Source of the DNA: UBA1573 sp016794285 | GTDB taxonomy: Bacteria > Pseudomonadota > Alphaproteobacteria > Micavibrionales > Micavibrionaceae | DNA: 18,886 nt | Assembly (NCBI GenBank): GCA_016794285.1 | Contig: JAEUKO010000038.1 | Location: 1 to 18,886 of the forward strand | Reading direction: 5' to 3' | In this document: piece by piece, positions 8,502 through 16,500 of the stretch | Numbering within the stretch: position 1 is the first letter of the stretch | How the letters are laid out: the number at the start of each line of letters is the position of its first letter | Position numbers and translations under genes: made by a program | The notes under the pieces: generated by a model | Told to the model about the DNA's origin: nothing | Seen by the model: only the letters and a program-made list of their open reading frames with translations | Databases searched by the model: none

Positions 8502-9617
8502 CTAAGAGGCACTATCTGTCCGCACGACCAAAACTTTTTGTCCGGTTTGTGGGTTCTTATACATTTCCCCAACTGGACGAACCGCATCACCATCATACTG
8601 ACTGAGGGCTCTAAAAACCGCATCCTCAAACAAGCCAACTTGGGAGACTGTCTCTTGAAGAGCAAAAGACCGCTCACACTGCCAAATCAACTGAACATCG
8701 GCATCTTCAGCCCAGACGCCCAAGACCTCGGAAAGCGGCGAGCCTGATATGCCAAACCAACGTGTCTCGGGCTCTCCTTTTGGAGTTGGAATATGAGAGA
8801 GGGACTTGGTATGAGACGCCTGATCGACTTGCATCTCGCGTTCAAGTGGCAAAGGCAATAGTGTTTCAAGCCCTGCCGCAGGTTCTGCTTTTCCAACTTT
8901 CTCAACTTTTTCAACTGGCACCGCCGTACTGGAGGTCACTGTTGAGGCCGGAGACATCATCACGGGATTGAGCCCATCAGAGCGATACTGTGAATGGAGA
9001 TCTTTTCCTCCAGCTTCGGCAATCATTTTGTTGACCGCGTCCTGAAACTTCCCAACATAGGAGAAGTCTTTCTCGAGCAGAGGTGACGTAGTAGAGGCCC
9101 ACAATAAATCTGTTTTCTGACGAACCGACCAACGTTTCAAAACTTCACGCACCGTTTCTCCCTTGCGGGCACGCCATGATTCAACAAGCACCACTGGAGC
9201 GGGAACAACTACCGTCTTGTTGTCCTTGACCATTTCATCTTCAGCAGGATCAGGATTGGTTGGTGCAGGCGTCAAAACCTCCTCCCGCGTGAGAGGCATT
9301 GGTATTGACATTGCAGGTGAGCCGGAGGGTTGTCCGCTCATCTTCCCTTCGTCATACCAATCGTCTGAAAGGTCATATTTCTTTTTGATGGTATCGGGAA
9401 CATAGCGATCTTCAAAAACCTGCAAAGCTGGGGCATTCGGATCACTCTCAGGACGCGCCACCGAAGACTTCTGCGCAGCAGCAAGACCAACAAGGGACGA
9501 TGTAGAAAAATCAAATCCTGCCTGCGCCGAATTTGCCAAAGGAGGAAAACACAAACCCCCCAGCATTGTGGCTGACAACAAAAGGGTTTTGGCAAAATAC
9601 GTTTTGGCAAAAATCAT
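8502..9617 (-). CDS. Secreted protein with two TcpQ-like domains
   Basis: The protein has 371 residues. The ATG at 9617 is chosen because GAGGAATA lies 6-13 bp upstream and the protein then opens with a signal peptide (residues 1-33, ending ANSAQA). A longer frame to 9719 would overlap prfB. Residues about 146-205 (ESWRARKGETVREVLKRW, then LLWAS, DFSYVGKFQDAVNKM) and 286-368 (RWFGISGSPLSEVLGVWA, then LIWQC, VGLFEDAVFRAL) both follow the pattern of the TcpQ C-terminal domain known from toxin-coregulated pilus and related secretion loci. That pattern is W...G..L...L..W, a strand with W, then G.F.DAV. A Pro/Thr/Ala-rich low-complexity linker separates the domains. TcpQ of Vibrio helps an outer-membrane secretin. 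No secretin or pilin gene is seen here. It lies 42 bp upstream of the coiled-coil gene, so the products may act together in the envelope. The function is inferred only. Confidence 0.75.
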   Translation of the reverse strand: MIFAKTYFAKTLLLSATMLGGLCFPPLANSAQAGFDFSTSSLVGLAAAQKSSVARPESDPNAPALQVFEDRYVPDTIKKKYDLSDDWYDEGKMSGQPSGSPAMSIPMPLTREEVLTPAPTNPDPAEDEMVKDNKTVVVPAPVVLVESWRARKGETVREVLKRWSVRQKTDLLWASTTSPLLEKDFSYVGKFQDAVNKMIAEAGGKDLHSQYRSDGLNPVMMSPASTVTSSTAVPVEKVEKVGKAEPAAGLETLLPLPLEREMQVDQASHTKSLSHIPTPKGEPETRWFGISGSPLSEVLGVWAEDADVQLIWQCERSFALQETVSQVGLFEDAVFRALSQYDGDAVRPVGEMYKNPQTGQKVLVVRTDSAS

Positions 9618-9699
9618 CGTTATTCCTCGATAAAGTTCAATTTCCTGAAGTCCAAGGAATACTCTAGGCTGAAGCCCCCTGCAACCGATTATTGAGGAT

Positions 9700-10822
9700 T
9701 TAGGCTTCTCCATCCTCACTTTTTCCGGTTAATTTCTGGGCAAGAGCGGCGTGTAAATAGTCATCAATATCGCCGTCCAGCACAACCCCAGCGTCTGTCC
9801 GCTCAACCCCCGTCCGCAAATCCTTAACCATTTGGTACGGTTGCAAGACATAAGAGCGTATTTGGTGCCCCCAGCCAATTTCGCTTTTGGAATCATATTC
9901 TGCCCCACTGGCTGCTTCCCGCCGTTTTAACTCGGCCTCGTAAAGCCTTGCCTTGAGCATAGCCATAGCTTGGGCGCGGTTTTGGTGCTGAGAGCGTTCA
10001 TTTTGGCAAGCCACCACAATCCCCGAAGGCAAGTGGGTCAGACGAACTGCACTATCTGTCTTGTTAACGTGTTGGCCCCCTGCCCCGCTGGAGCGGTAGG
10101 TATCCACCCGCAAATCCTTATCAAGAACTTCGATGTTAATCGAATCATCAATAACAGGCGTCACATGGACCGAGGCAAAACTTGTGTGGCGGCGGGCATT
10201 GGAATCAAAAGGAGAAATGCGAACAAGACGGTGAACCCCGCTTTCGTTTTTTAACCACCCATAGGCTTGAAATCCCTCAATTTTGACAGTCGCCGATTTA
10301 ATGCCAGCTTCGTCCCCCTCGGAACGATCCAAAAGTGAGAGTTTATACCCGTTCTGCTCTGCCCACCTTGTGTACATCCGCAACAACATCTGGGCCCAAT
10401 CACAGGATTCCGTCCCACCCGCACCCGAGTTCACTTCCAGATAGGCATCATTGCCATCGGCTTCGCCTGAGAGCAGACTTAGCAATTGAAGGCGCGCCGC
10501 CTCTTTTTCGATGGTCCTCAAAGCCGTTTCCGCTTCAAGAGCAACAGCAGTGTCCCCCTCAATTTCTGCCAGTTCCATCAATTCCAGATTGTCTTTGAGA
10601 CCCGACTCGACTGTCCGCACGGAAGATAATTGTTGCTCAAGACGATTTTTCTCCTGCATCAGCTTCTGAGCTTTGTCAGGATTGGTCCACAGATTTTGAT
10701 CTTCCGAGAGCGCGTTTAGCTCATCAAGACGGGATAGAGCAACATCCCAGTCAAAGATGCCTCCGTAGCAAACTCAAGGAATACTCAATACTCTTGGAAA
10801 GAGCTTCAATTTCTGCGCGCAT
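9700..10822 (-). CDS. prfB: Peptide chain release factor 2, made by programmed +1 frameshift
   Basis: RF2 recognises UGA and UAA stop codons and triggers peptide release. The main frame shows the GGQ motif (SSGAGGQHVNKTDSAVR), the RF2-type SPF anticodon motif (ISPFDSNARRH) and the family end. The first 23 codons (10822-10754), from ATG to RRHL, lie in another frame that ends at an in-frame UGA (10753-10751). Skipping one base at 10753 continues as DWDVALSRLDELN and joins the main frame, giving about 373 residues, normal for RF2. The gene lies 35 bp after the DJ-1-like gene and 82 bp before the TcpQ-like gene. The ribosome-binding site before 10822 is weak. Confidence is high for both the gene and the recoding. 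Confidence 0.97.
10750..10764 (-). promoter_or_regulatory. prfB autoregulatory +1 frameshift site
   Basis: The minus strand reads GGAGG (10764-10760), CAT, CTT, TGA, C (to 10750). This is the known RF2 recoding signal: a Shine-Dalgarno-like element three bases before the CTT slip codon, then a UGA in poor context followed by C. When RF2 is scarce, ribosomes pause at UGA and shift +1, so RF2 controls its own synthesis. Confidence 0.95.
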
Positions 10823-10857
10823 CGTAACATACTTTCGGTTTGGTCAGGGACGGAAGA

Positions 10858-11442
10858 TTAAGCAGCCGCTTGTTGTTCGTCAGACTCTTCTTCGGCGTAC
10901 TGTTCCTGAACAAAATTAACCAAGGTTGCAACCAATTCAACCGTATTTTCAGGGGTAACAACCGCCGAAATCAGATTATTGTGGATAGTGGGGCTGACAT
11001 CCGACCAAACCGCACCGGATTCTGCAACAACAGAGCGCACGTCTTCAGGTCCCGTCACCATCACACCAGAGATCAAGCCGCTTTCCGCCATCAGTTTAAC
11101 TGCATCGCCCATCGCCATGACTGGTTTGTACGCTGCCATAAACCCACCGATAAAACGGCGTGTATGAGCCGTCAGTTTCAGTTTGTCGTGACTGCGATGC
11201 CCCCCGGGAATAATGAGAATCTCATAGTCCGCCGCCAAAGCATCCGCCAGATGTTTGTCCACGGCAAAATAATGGCCCCAGCCATTCCCCTGCCAGCCAT
11301 TGGCCAAAGAATTTTCAACACTGATAATGCGAGGAGTTGCGCCTGCTTCCATCATGCCCCGTTGGAACATGGTCATTTCGATTTCATTGAATCCGTTAGC
11401 GACCAAAATGGCCGCATTCATGCCTGCAAGCGGTTTTTGCAT
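10858..11442 (-). CDS. DJ-1/PfpI-like protein lacking the nucleophilic cysteine
   Basis: The protein has 194 residues with the class I glutamine-amidotransferase-like fold. It shows NGFNEIEMTMFQRGM near the N-terminus (residues 16-30), the strand-turn ILIIPGGHRS (75-84), then VMAMGDAVKLMAESGL (108-123). In active DJ-1/PfpI proteins this last segment contains the nucleophile elbow, typically A-(I/V)-C-H-G. Here the aligned positions are Gly112 and Asp113, and the protein contains no cysteine at all. Protease, chaperone or glyoxalase chemistry through a Cys is therefore unlikely, and a binding or regulatory role is possible. The ATG at 11442 has AAGGAGA upstream. The C-terminus is acidic and ends in alanines. 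It lies 35 bp upstream of prfB and may be cotranscribed with it. Confidence 0.8.
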   Translation of the reverse strand: MQKPLAGMNAAILVANGFNEIEMTMFQRGMMEAGATPRIISVENSLANGWQGNGWGHYFAVDKHLADALAADYEILIIPGGHRSHDKLKLTAHTRRFIGGFMAAYKPVMAMGDAVKLMAESGLISGVMVTGPEDVRSVVAESGAVWSDVSPTIHNNLISAVVTPENTVELVATLVNFVQEQYAEEESDEQQAAA

Positions 11443-11741
11443 TCGTGCTGTCTCCTTAAAATGAGTAATTATGTGGTTATCTTCGAATCTTGGTTGTTAT
11501 GTATTGTTCAGCCACTCCCAAACAATCTGGACCTCTACCTTCAGGGCCGATACTTATGAAAAGCTTTGGGGTGGATGAACAATAAGAGATTTCTCCTTCA
11601 AAAGTCAATAGTTTTCTGCGATGGGACTCATCAACTTTGCTCGGGGCACGCAGCGTAAAAATTTGTCATTTGCCCCTAGGATACGGTGACATCCGAAAGA
11701 AAAGCTTCCCCTTTTCCTGCAGGCTCGTGTAAAACCAACCT
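11443..11741. other. Divergent intergenic region between the DJ-1-like gene and dnaG
   Basis: This 299-bp stretch must hold the promoters for the minus-strand DJ-1/prfB group and for dnaG-rpoD. I see the AAGGAGA ribosome-binding site of the DJ-1-like gene at its left end. I see no convincing sigma70 pair, no RNA gene and no strong hairpin. No convincing ribosome-binding site precedes dnaG. Short open frames here have no recognisable products. Confidence 0.6.
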
Positions 11742-13610
11742 ATGTCTATTTCTCCGCGCTTTCTTCAAGATCTGCGTGACCGCCTGACCTTGTCCGAGGT
11801 CATTGGGCGGCGGGTCAAATTGACGCGCTCTGGCCGCGAATTCAAAGGATGCTGTCCGTTTCACCGCGAGAAAACACCTTCATTCTACGTGAATGACGAT
11901 AAGCAATTTTTTCATTGCTTCGGGTGCGGGGCGCACGGAGATGTCTTGGGGTTTGTCATGCGTCATGACAACCTACCCTTTACCGAGGCTATCGAAGCCC
12001 TCGCCGCACAAGCGGGACTTCAAGTTCCCCGTCAGACCCAAGAAGATGTTCACCAAGCCAGACAGCAAAAAGGGCTTTATGATTTGTGCGAGGAAGCCGC
12101 CAAATGGTTCGAGACCCAGCTTCACATTCCGTCCAACAGAGAAGTTCTCGGCTACCTAACAGGGCGGGGAATTAAACCTGAGATTATTGACTCCTTTCGC
12201 CTTGGCTATGCGCCAGTAGAGGACCAAGGATTGCGCATTCATCTGCGCGGCCAAGGCTACACAGATGCCCAAATGATTGAGGCCGGAGTGGTTAAACCTT
12301 CGACCACCGGACGCGAGTCTTATTCTTTTTTTCGGGATAGGGTCATGTTTCCTGTCACAGATGCGCGGGGAAGAATCGTTGCGTTTGGTGGGCGTGTGTT
12401 ACCCGATCACTTACGGCCTATACGATCAAGCGATCACAAGCCGCCCAAATATATCAATTCCGCTGAAAATCCTCTCTTTCACAAGGGACAGATGCTCTAT
12501 GCCCAGCAACACGCCCGCATGGCGGCCGACAAATCACCGGTCATCGTGGTAGAAGGTTACATGGACGTGATTGCCTGCCAGCAGGCTGGTTTTCGGGGGG
12601 CTGTTGCCCCGCTAGGAACCGCCCTGACCCAAGAGCAAATTCTCGCCTTGTGGAAGATGATTCCGCTAGACAGCAAAGAGCCAATCTTATGCTTTGACGG
12701 AGATGATGCCGGGTATCGCGCTGCCGTACGGGCAATAGATAGAATCCTCCCGCTCTTGAAACCTAGCCAATCCGTACGCTTTGCTTTTCTCCCCCAAGGC
12801 GACGATCCCGATACCTATATCCGCGAAAACGGGGCCGCCGCTTTTGCGGAGCTGCTCGAACGAGCAATTTCTCTCGTAGATTTTTTGTGGACTCACCACA
12901 CAATCGGCAAGGTTTTTTCGACACCGGAAGCGCAAGCGGGGCTATCTCAAACGCTGGAAGGACTAGCAGCCCAAATTCCTGAAGCTCAACTTCAATATTA
13001 TTACAAGCAAGCGTTTCGGGATAAAACGCGGGCCTTGTTCGGCAAGTCATGGGCGGGGAAACCTATGGGGCGCAGCCCTTTCAAGGACAGCCATAAGAGT
13101 TCAGGGGGAAACGCTTCTTCTGTCGTTCTTCCTCCTCTCAGTCGCCAGAAGACCCAAGGAATGATTCCTCAACTCCTTCTTTTGACGTTGCTCAACCACC
13201 CTTATTTATACCCGTCTGTGCAGGATCACTTTCAGCAAATCGAAACAGACTCTCCCGAATTTCGTAGTCTTTATGACGCAGCTCTCGCGTATTTCGAAGA
13301 AAATGAGCCTGAAACTCTTGACAAAGAGGGAGCAACGCATCACATAACATCCTTTGGATTGGCTGAAACTCTGGACCGGTTGAGAAGTGACAGGTTTTAT
13401 GTCCATGCTGGTTTCGCCCGCCCTGAAACCGAGCCGGAATTGGCTCTGGCGGGATGGTTGTCCTTGTGGGACCAGTGGGATAGATCCCGATTGCTGGTTG
13501 ATATTCAGGCAGCACGAGCCGCTTTGCGCTCCTCTGTAACTCCTGAAAATGAAAGCCGGATGCTCGCATTACAGCAAATACAAAGAGAGAAAGACGCTGA
13601 CTCCGCTTAA
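11742..13610 (+). CDS. dnaG: DNA primase
   Basis: The protein has 622 residues, a normal length. DnaG makes RNA primers for lagging-strand and restart synthesis at the replication fork. The N-terminal CHC2 zinc finger is visible as CPFH (Cys38, His41) with CFGCGAHGD (Cys59, Cys62). The TOPRIM catalytic core shows VVEGYMDV with Glu271 and CFDGDDAG with Asp319, Asp321 and Asp322. The C-terminal part (about 430-622) is the less conserved helicase-binding region. The start MSISPRFLQDLRDRLTLSEVIG is typical of the family, although the leader before it has no strong Shine-Dalgarno. rpoD follows 112 bp downstream on the same strand, the usual dnaG-rpoD arrangement. No rpsU is seen immediately upstream. 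Confidence 0.97.
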   Translation: MSISPRFLQDLRDRLTLSEVIGRRVKLTRSGREFKGCCPFHREKTPSFYVNDDKQFFHCFGCGAHGDVLGFVMRHDNLPFTEAIEALAAQAGLQVPRQTQEDVHQARQQKGLYDLCEEAAKWFETQLHIPSNREVLGYLTGRGIKPEIIDSFRLGYAPVEDQGLRIHLRGQGYTDAQMIEAGVVKPSTTGRESYSFFRDRVMFPVTDARGRIVAFGGRVLPDHLRPIRSSDHKPPKYINSAENPLFHKGQMLYAQQHARMAADKSPVIVVEGYMDVIACQQAGFRGAVAPLGTALTQEQILALWKMIPLDSKEPILCFDGDDAGYRAAVRAIDRILPLLKPSQSVRFAFLPQGDDPDTYIRENGAAAFAELLERAISLVDFLWTHHTIGKVFSTPEAQAGLSQTLEGLAAQIPEAQLQYYYKQAFRDKTRALFGKSWAGKPMGRSPFKDSHKSSGGNASSVVLPPLSRQKTQGMIPQLLLLTLLNHPYLYPSVQDHFQQIETDSPEFRSLYDAALAYFEENEPETLDKEGATHHITSFGLAETLDRLRSDRFYVHAGFARPETEPELALAGWLSLWDQWDRSRLLVDIQAARAALRSSVTPENESRMLALQQIQREKDADSA

Positions 13611-13649
13611 TGGGCAAGGCTAGACGAAAAAAACTATGTCGTACCCCTT

Positions 13650-13707
13650 TGATTTTTCTGCAAAATCAGGTTAAATCGGCGAATCAGCTAATGTCCCGAA
13701 TCGGGAC
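13650..13707 (+). promoter_or_regulatory. Two hairpins in the dnaG-rpoD spacer
   Basis: The first is TGATTTT (13650-13656), loop TCTGC, AAAATCA (13662-13668), a perfect 7-bp stem. The second is GTCCCGA (13693-13699), A, TCGGGAC (13701-13707), a perfect 7-bp palindrome with a single-base centre that ends 15 bp before the rpoD ATG. Neither is followed by a T tract. The second has the shape of an operator for a dimeric regulator or of a structure that limits rpoD translation. Its function is unproven. Confidence 0.4.
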
Positions 13708-13722
13708 CAGTACGGACAAAAT

Positions 13723-16113
13723 ATGATGGCGGCAAAGAAACAAGTAAAACCAGCACCTAAAACTTCGGCCAAGACTCCGGCTAAAGCTGCCGTGTCCAAA
13801 GCTCCTGCTAAGCCCGTCAAGGCGGCGGCGAAGCCTGCGCCGAAAAAAACTGAAACCAAAAAGCCCGTTGCCAAAGCTGCGCCAGCAAAGCCAGCTCCGA
13901 AAAAGACCGAGACTAAAAAATCCCCAGCAGCAAAGCCTGTGGCGAAACCTGCCTCTAACAAGAAAGGAGAGCCTAGCAACAAAGGTTCTCAGAAAAATTT
14001 AGTCAAGCCTGCGAGCAAGAAATCCTCTCCTGCTCCAACCAAAAATATTGTTCAGGAAAAAGTGAAAGACAAGACCCCCCCCGCTACCCCTACCAAAGCC
14101 AAGACCAAGGTTGTTGCAGCTCCAGTAAAAGTTGTCCCCGTCAAAAAAGTTGTTAAGCCTGCCAAAGAAACTCAGGAAGTTAAACCCTCTCCAGAGCAAG
14201 GATTGGTGACCGGACAAAAAGGCGGCCTTGAAAAGATTGTCAAGAAACTGATTGCTCGCGGGAAAGAACGTGGGTTTATCACCTACGACGAGATGAATAA
14301 TGCTCTCCCTGCGGAGGAATTTTCTTCCGATCAAATTGAAGATGCCATGGCGATGGTTTCTGATTCCGGCGTGCAGCTGGTTGATGGGGCGGATGACATT
14401 AGTGATGAACCTGAAGCTCCCGCCAAAGAAGCTGCAAGCGAAGAAGAATATGAGAGCGGGGGCAATATTTCGGACGATGATACGGGACGGACAGATGATC
14501 CGGTTCGGATGTATCTCCGCGAAATGGGATCGGTTGAGCTTCTCTCTCGTGAGGGTGAGATTGCCATCGCCAAAAGGATTGAGGCCGGACGCGAAACCAT
14601 GATCGGCGGGATTTGTGAAAGCCCGCTTGCCATTGAATCTATTGTTGCGTGGTACGAAGCCTTGCTCAAGGGTGACATTCTCTTGCGTGAAGTTATTGAT
14701 CTGGACGCGACTTATGGCGGAGATGCGGCCTTTGGAGAAGTCGGATTACCTACCCCTCCTCCAGCTCCAGCCCTGCGCGAAGTTGAACCCGCCGAATCCA
14801 CCGAAGGTGGAGAAGCCGGTGAAGGAAGCGGCGGGGGAGAAGAGGATGAGAACTCCCTCTCTCTGGCAGCCATGGAAGCAGAGCTGGCTCCCAAGGTTTA
14901 TCCGGTTTTTGAAGGCATCAAGAAAACCTATAAAAAACTGCAAAAAGCCCAACAGGAAAAAATCGAAGCCGGCAAGAACGCAACGCCCGCTATCCTGAAA
15001 AAATACGATCAGCTCAAAGCCGAGATGGTGGCTTTGATGAATGATGTTAAACTGCACAATGCGCGTATCGAACAATTGATTGAGCGGCTTTATAAAATGA
15101 ACCGCGATCTTGTTTCTCTTGAGGGGAAAATGCTTCGTATGTCCATAGAGTGCGGGGTAAAGCGCGAAGATTTCTTGGCTCATTACGAAGAAACTTTGCT
15201 CTCGGGCAAATGGCATGACAAAGTTAAAAAACTCACAGGCAAAGGCTGGGTCAAATTCGCTGAGAAATATAAAATCGAAGTGGACGCGCTGACAGGCCAA
15301 ATTGAAGCGATTGCCGCTGAATCCGCCCTGCCCTTGATGGAATTCAAACGGATTGTCACGACGGTTCAAAAAGGTGACAAGGAATCCAATCGGGCTAAAA
15401 AGGAAATGGTTGAAGCCAACCTTCGCCTTGTGATTTCGATTGCCAAGAAATACACCAACCGTGGCCTGCAATTTCTTGATTTGATTCAAGAGGGCAATAT
15501 CGGCCTGATGAAGGCCGTTGATAAATTCGAATATCGGCGCGGGTATAAATTTTCAACCTATGCGACATGGTGGATCCGGCAAGCGATTACCCGTTCCATT
15601 GCGGATCAGGCGCGGACTATCCGCATTCCCGTTCACATGATCGAAACCATCAACAAATTGGTGCGGACCTCGCGTCAGATGATGCACGAAATAGGACGCG
15701 AACCAACCCCCGAGGAATTGGCCGAACGGCTGCATATGCCTCTCGACAAAGTCCGCAAGGTTCTCAAAATTGCCAAAGAACCTGTTTCGCTCGAAACGCC
15801 GATTGGGGATGAGGAAGACTCTTCGCTCGGTGATTTCATTGAGGACAAAAACGCCATTCTCCCCGTCGAAAGTGCCATTCAGTCAAACTTGCGCGAAACA
15901 ACGACCCGCGTTCTGGCCACCCTCACCCCACGGGAAGAGCGGGTCTTGCGGATGCGCTTCGGAATTGGAATGAACACCGACCACACGCTTGAGGAAGTTG
16001 GGCAGCAGTTTAACGTGACACGGGAGAGGATTCGCCAAATTGAGGCGAAAGCCCTGCGGAAACTGAAACATCCATCCCGCTCACGCAAGCTGCGGAGTTT
16101 CCTTGACACTTAA
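13723..16113 (+). CDS. rpoD: Primary sigma factor RpoD with a long Lys/Ala/Pro-rich N-terminal extension
   Basis: The protein has 796 residues, against roughly 610-680 for most proteobacterial RpoD. It directs RNA polymerase to housekeeping promoters. Residues 1-160 are a histone-H1-like tail rich in Lys, Ala and Pro, with KPAPKKTETKK occurring twice. Region 1.1 is at about 166-225, and region 1.2 begins DDPVRMYLREMG (258). The non-conserved region contains a Glu/Gly/Pro-rich insert (about 345-378). Region 2 has NLRLVISIAKKYTNRGLQFLDL and region 2.4 YATWWIRQAITRSIADQ (from about 612). Region 4.2 (HTLEEVGQQF, VTRERIRQIEAKALRKL) ends the protein. Two adjacent ATGs (13723 and 13726) are possible starts. 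No other ATG occurs before about codon 191, which supports translation of the tail. The two KPAPKKTETKK copies differ only at silent positions, also supporting coding. Confidence 0.96.
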   Translation: MMAAKKQVKPAPKTSAKTPAKAAVSKAPAKPVKAAAKPAPKKTETKKPVAKAAPAKPAPKKTETKKSPAAKPVAKPASNKKGEPSNKGSQKNLVKPASKKSSPAPTKNIVQEKVKDKTPPATPTKAKTKVVAAPVKVVPVKKVVKPAKETQEVKPSPEQGLVTGQKGGLEKIVKKLIARGKERGFITYDEMNNALPAEEFSSDQIEDAMAMVSDSGVQLVDGADDISDEPEAPAKEAASEEEYESGGNISDDDTGRTDDPVRMYLREMGSVELLSREGEIAIAKRIEAGRETMIGGICESPLAIESIVAWYEALLKGDILLREVIDLDATYGGDAAFGEVGLPTPPPAPALREVEPAESTEGGEAGEGSGGGEEDENSLSLAAMEAELAPKVYPVFEGIKKTYKKLQKAQQEKIEAGKNATPAILKKYDQLKAEMVALMNDVKLHNARIEQLIERLYKMNRDLVSLEGKMLRMSIECGVKREDFLAHYEETLLSGKWHDKVKKLTGKGWVKFAEKYKIEVDALTGQIEAIAAESALPLMEFKRIVTTVQKGDKESNRAKKEMVEANLRLVISIAKKYTNRGLQFLDLIQEGNIGLMKAVDKFEYRRGYKFSTYATWWIRQAITRSIADQARTIRIPVHMIETINKLVRTSRQMMHEIGREPTPEELAERLHMPLDKVRKVLKIAKEPVSLETPIGDEEDSSLGDFIEDKNAILPVESAIQSNLRETTTRVLATLTPREERVLRMRFGIGMNTDHTLEEVGQQFNVTRERIRQIEAKALRKLKHPSRSRKLRSFLDT

Positions 16114-16158
16114 ATATTGTTTTCAGGCCCCATCCCTTCGTGGTATAGGGGGCTTGTT

Positions 16159-16235
16159 GCGCCTGTAGCTCAGCTGGTTAGAGCGGACCGCTCATAACGG
16201 TTTGGTCGGGGGTTCGAGTCCCTCCAGGCGCACCA
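16159..16235 (+). tRNA. tRNA with CAU anticodon (Ile2 or elongator Met)
   Basis: A complete 77-nt cloverleaf is present. The acceptor GCGCCTG pairs with CAGGCGC, the D arm contains AGCTCAGCTGGTTAGAGC, and the anticodon stem GACCG/CGGTT frames loop CTCATAA with anticodon CAT. The variable loop has five bases, the T arm has GGGGG-TTCGAGT-CCCTC, and discriminator A plus CCA is encoded. The fully paired acceptor end (G1-C72) and the lack of three consecutive G-C pairs in the anticodon stem exclude initiator tRNA. Lysidine-modified tRNA-Ile2 is my first choice, with elongator Met the alternative. TATAGG at 16144-16149 is a possible -10. A T6 run at 16242-16247 follows. The toxin/immunity module begins 34 bp downstream on the other strand. 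Confidence 0.93.
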
Positions 16236-16269
16236 CCCTCCTTTTTTGCAGGCAATATAGAACATAATT

Positions 16270-16500
16270 CTACGCTTTCGCATAAGCCAACATTATACTG
16301 TTTCCAAGATAGTCTTTCTCTGATTTGATTTTTACGATGGAGCCTGGAGGGAATTCCCACACCTCATCTTCCGGATCATACCAGGGGGTTGGCAGCAACT
16401 GAACCAACCCATTTCCGAGATTGACCGCTTGTGTTCCACGAATCGTATCCGTTCCCTCCTCTAAAAGAACAACATACACTTCTACCGTGTCTTGACTCAT
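16270..16500 (-). CDS. Small probable immunity protein for the upstream toxin
   Basis: The protein has 76 residues, is acidic and has no signal peptide or membrane segment, so it is cytosolic. It is predicted to be mostly beta (VEVYVVLLEEGTDT, then AVNLGNGLVQLL) with a conserved-looking VWEFPPGSIVKIK segment. Its ATG (16500-16498) overlaps the toxin stop by one base (TAATG), and GGAGG (16509-16505) lies inside the last toxin codons. Translation is therefore probably coupled, which ensures antitoxin is made with toxin. The position immediately after a polymorphic toxin, the small size and the acidic charge against a basic RNase domain fit a cognate immunity protein. The W-E-F-x-P-G-x-x-V segment resembles small proteins I associate with toxin loci, but I cannot name a family. 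Function is inferred from context. Confidence 0.7.
   Translation of the reverse strand: MSQDTVEVYVVLLEEGTDTIRGTQAVNLGNGLVQLLPTPWYDPEDEVWEFPPGSIVKIKSEKDYLGNSIMLAYAKA

Noticed and set aside
9618..9719. N-terminal extension of the TcpQ-like protein to 9719
   Set aside because: It would bury the signal peptide and overlap prfB. The ATG at 9617 has GAGGAATA upstream.
9653..10786. 12-mer CAAGGAATACTC at 9653-9664 and 10775-10786 flanking prfB
   Set aside because: A few 12-base matches are expected by chance in a window of this size. There is no terminal inverted repeat, target duplication or mobile-element gene, and prfB is a core gene.
10840..11559. Plus-strand 239-codon open frame
   Set aside because: It lies antisense over the DJ-1-like gene, has a composition typical of reverse-strand shadows and no recognisable domain. 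The minus-strand gene has a good ribosome-binding site and a clear family match.
16103..16108. Consensus TTGACA at the rpoD 3' end as -35 of the tRNA promoter
   Set aside because: No -10-like hexamer lies 16-18 bp downstream, and the plausible TATAGG at 16144 is too far away.
16213..16235. tRNA 3' end as an attachment site with a downstream duplicate
   Set aside because: I found no second copy of the T-arm/acceptor sequence between 16236 and 17433 and no integrase gene, so attL/attR sites are not supported.
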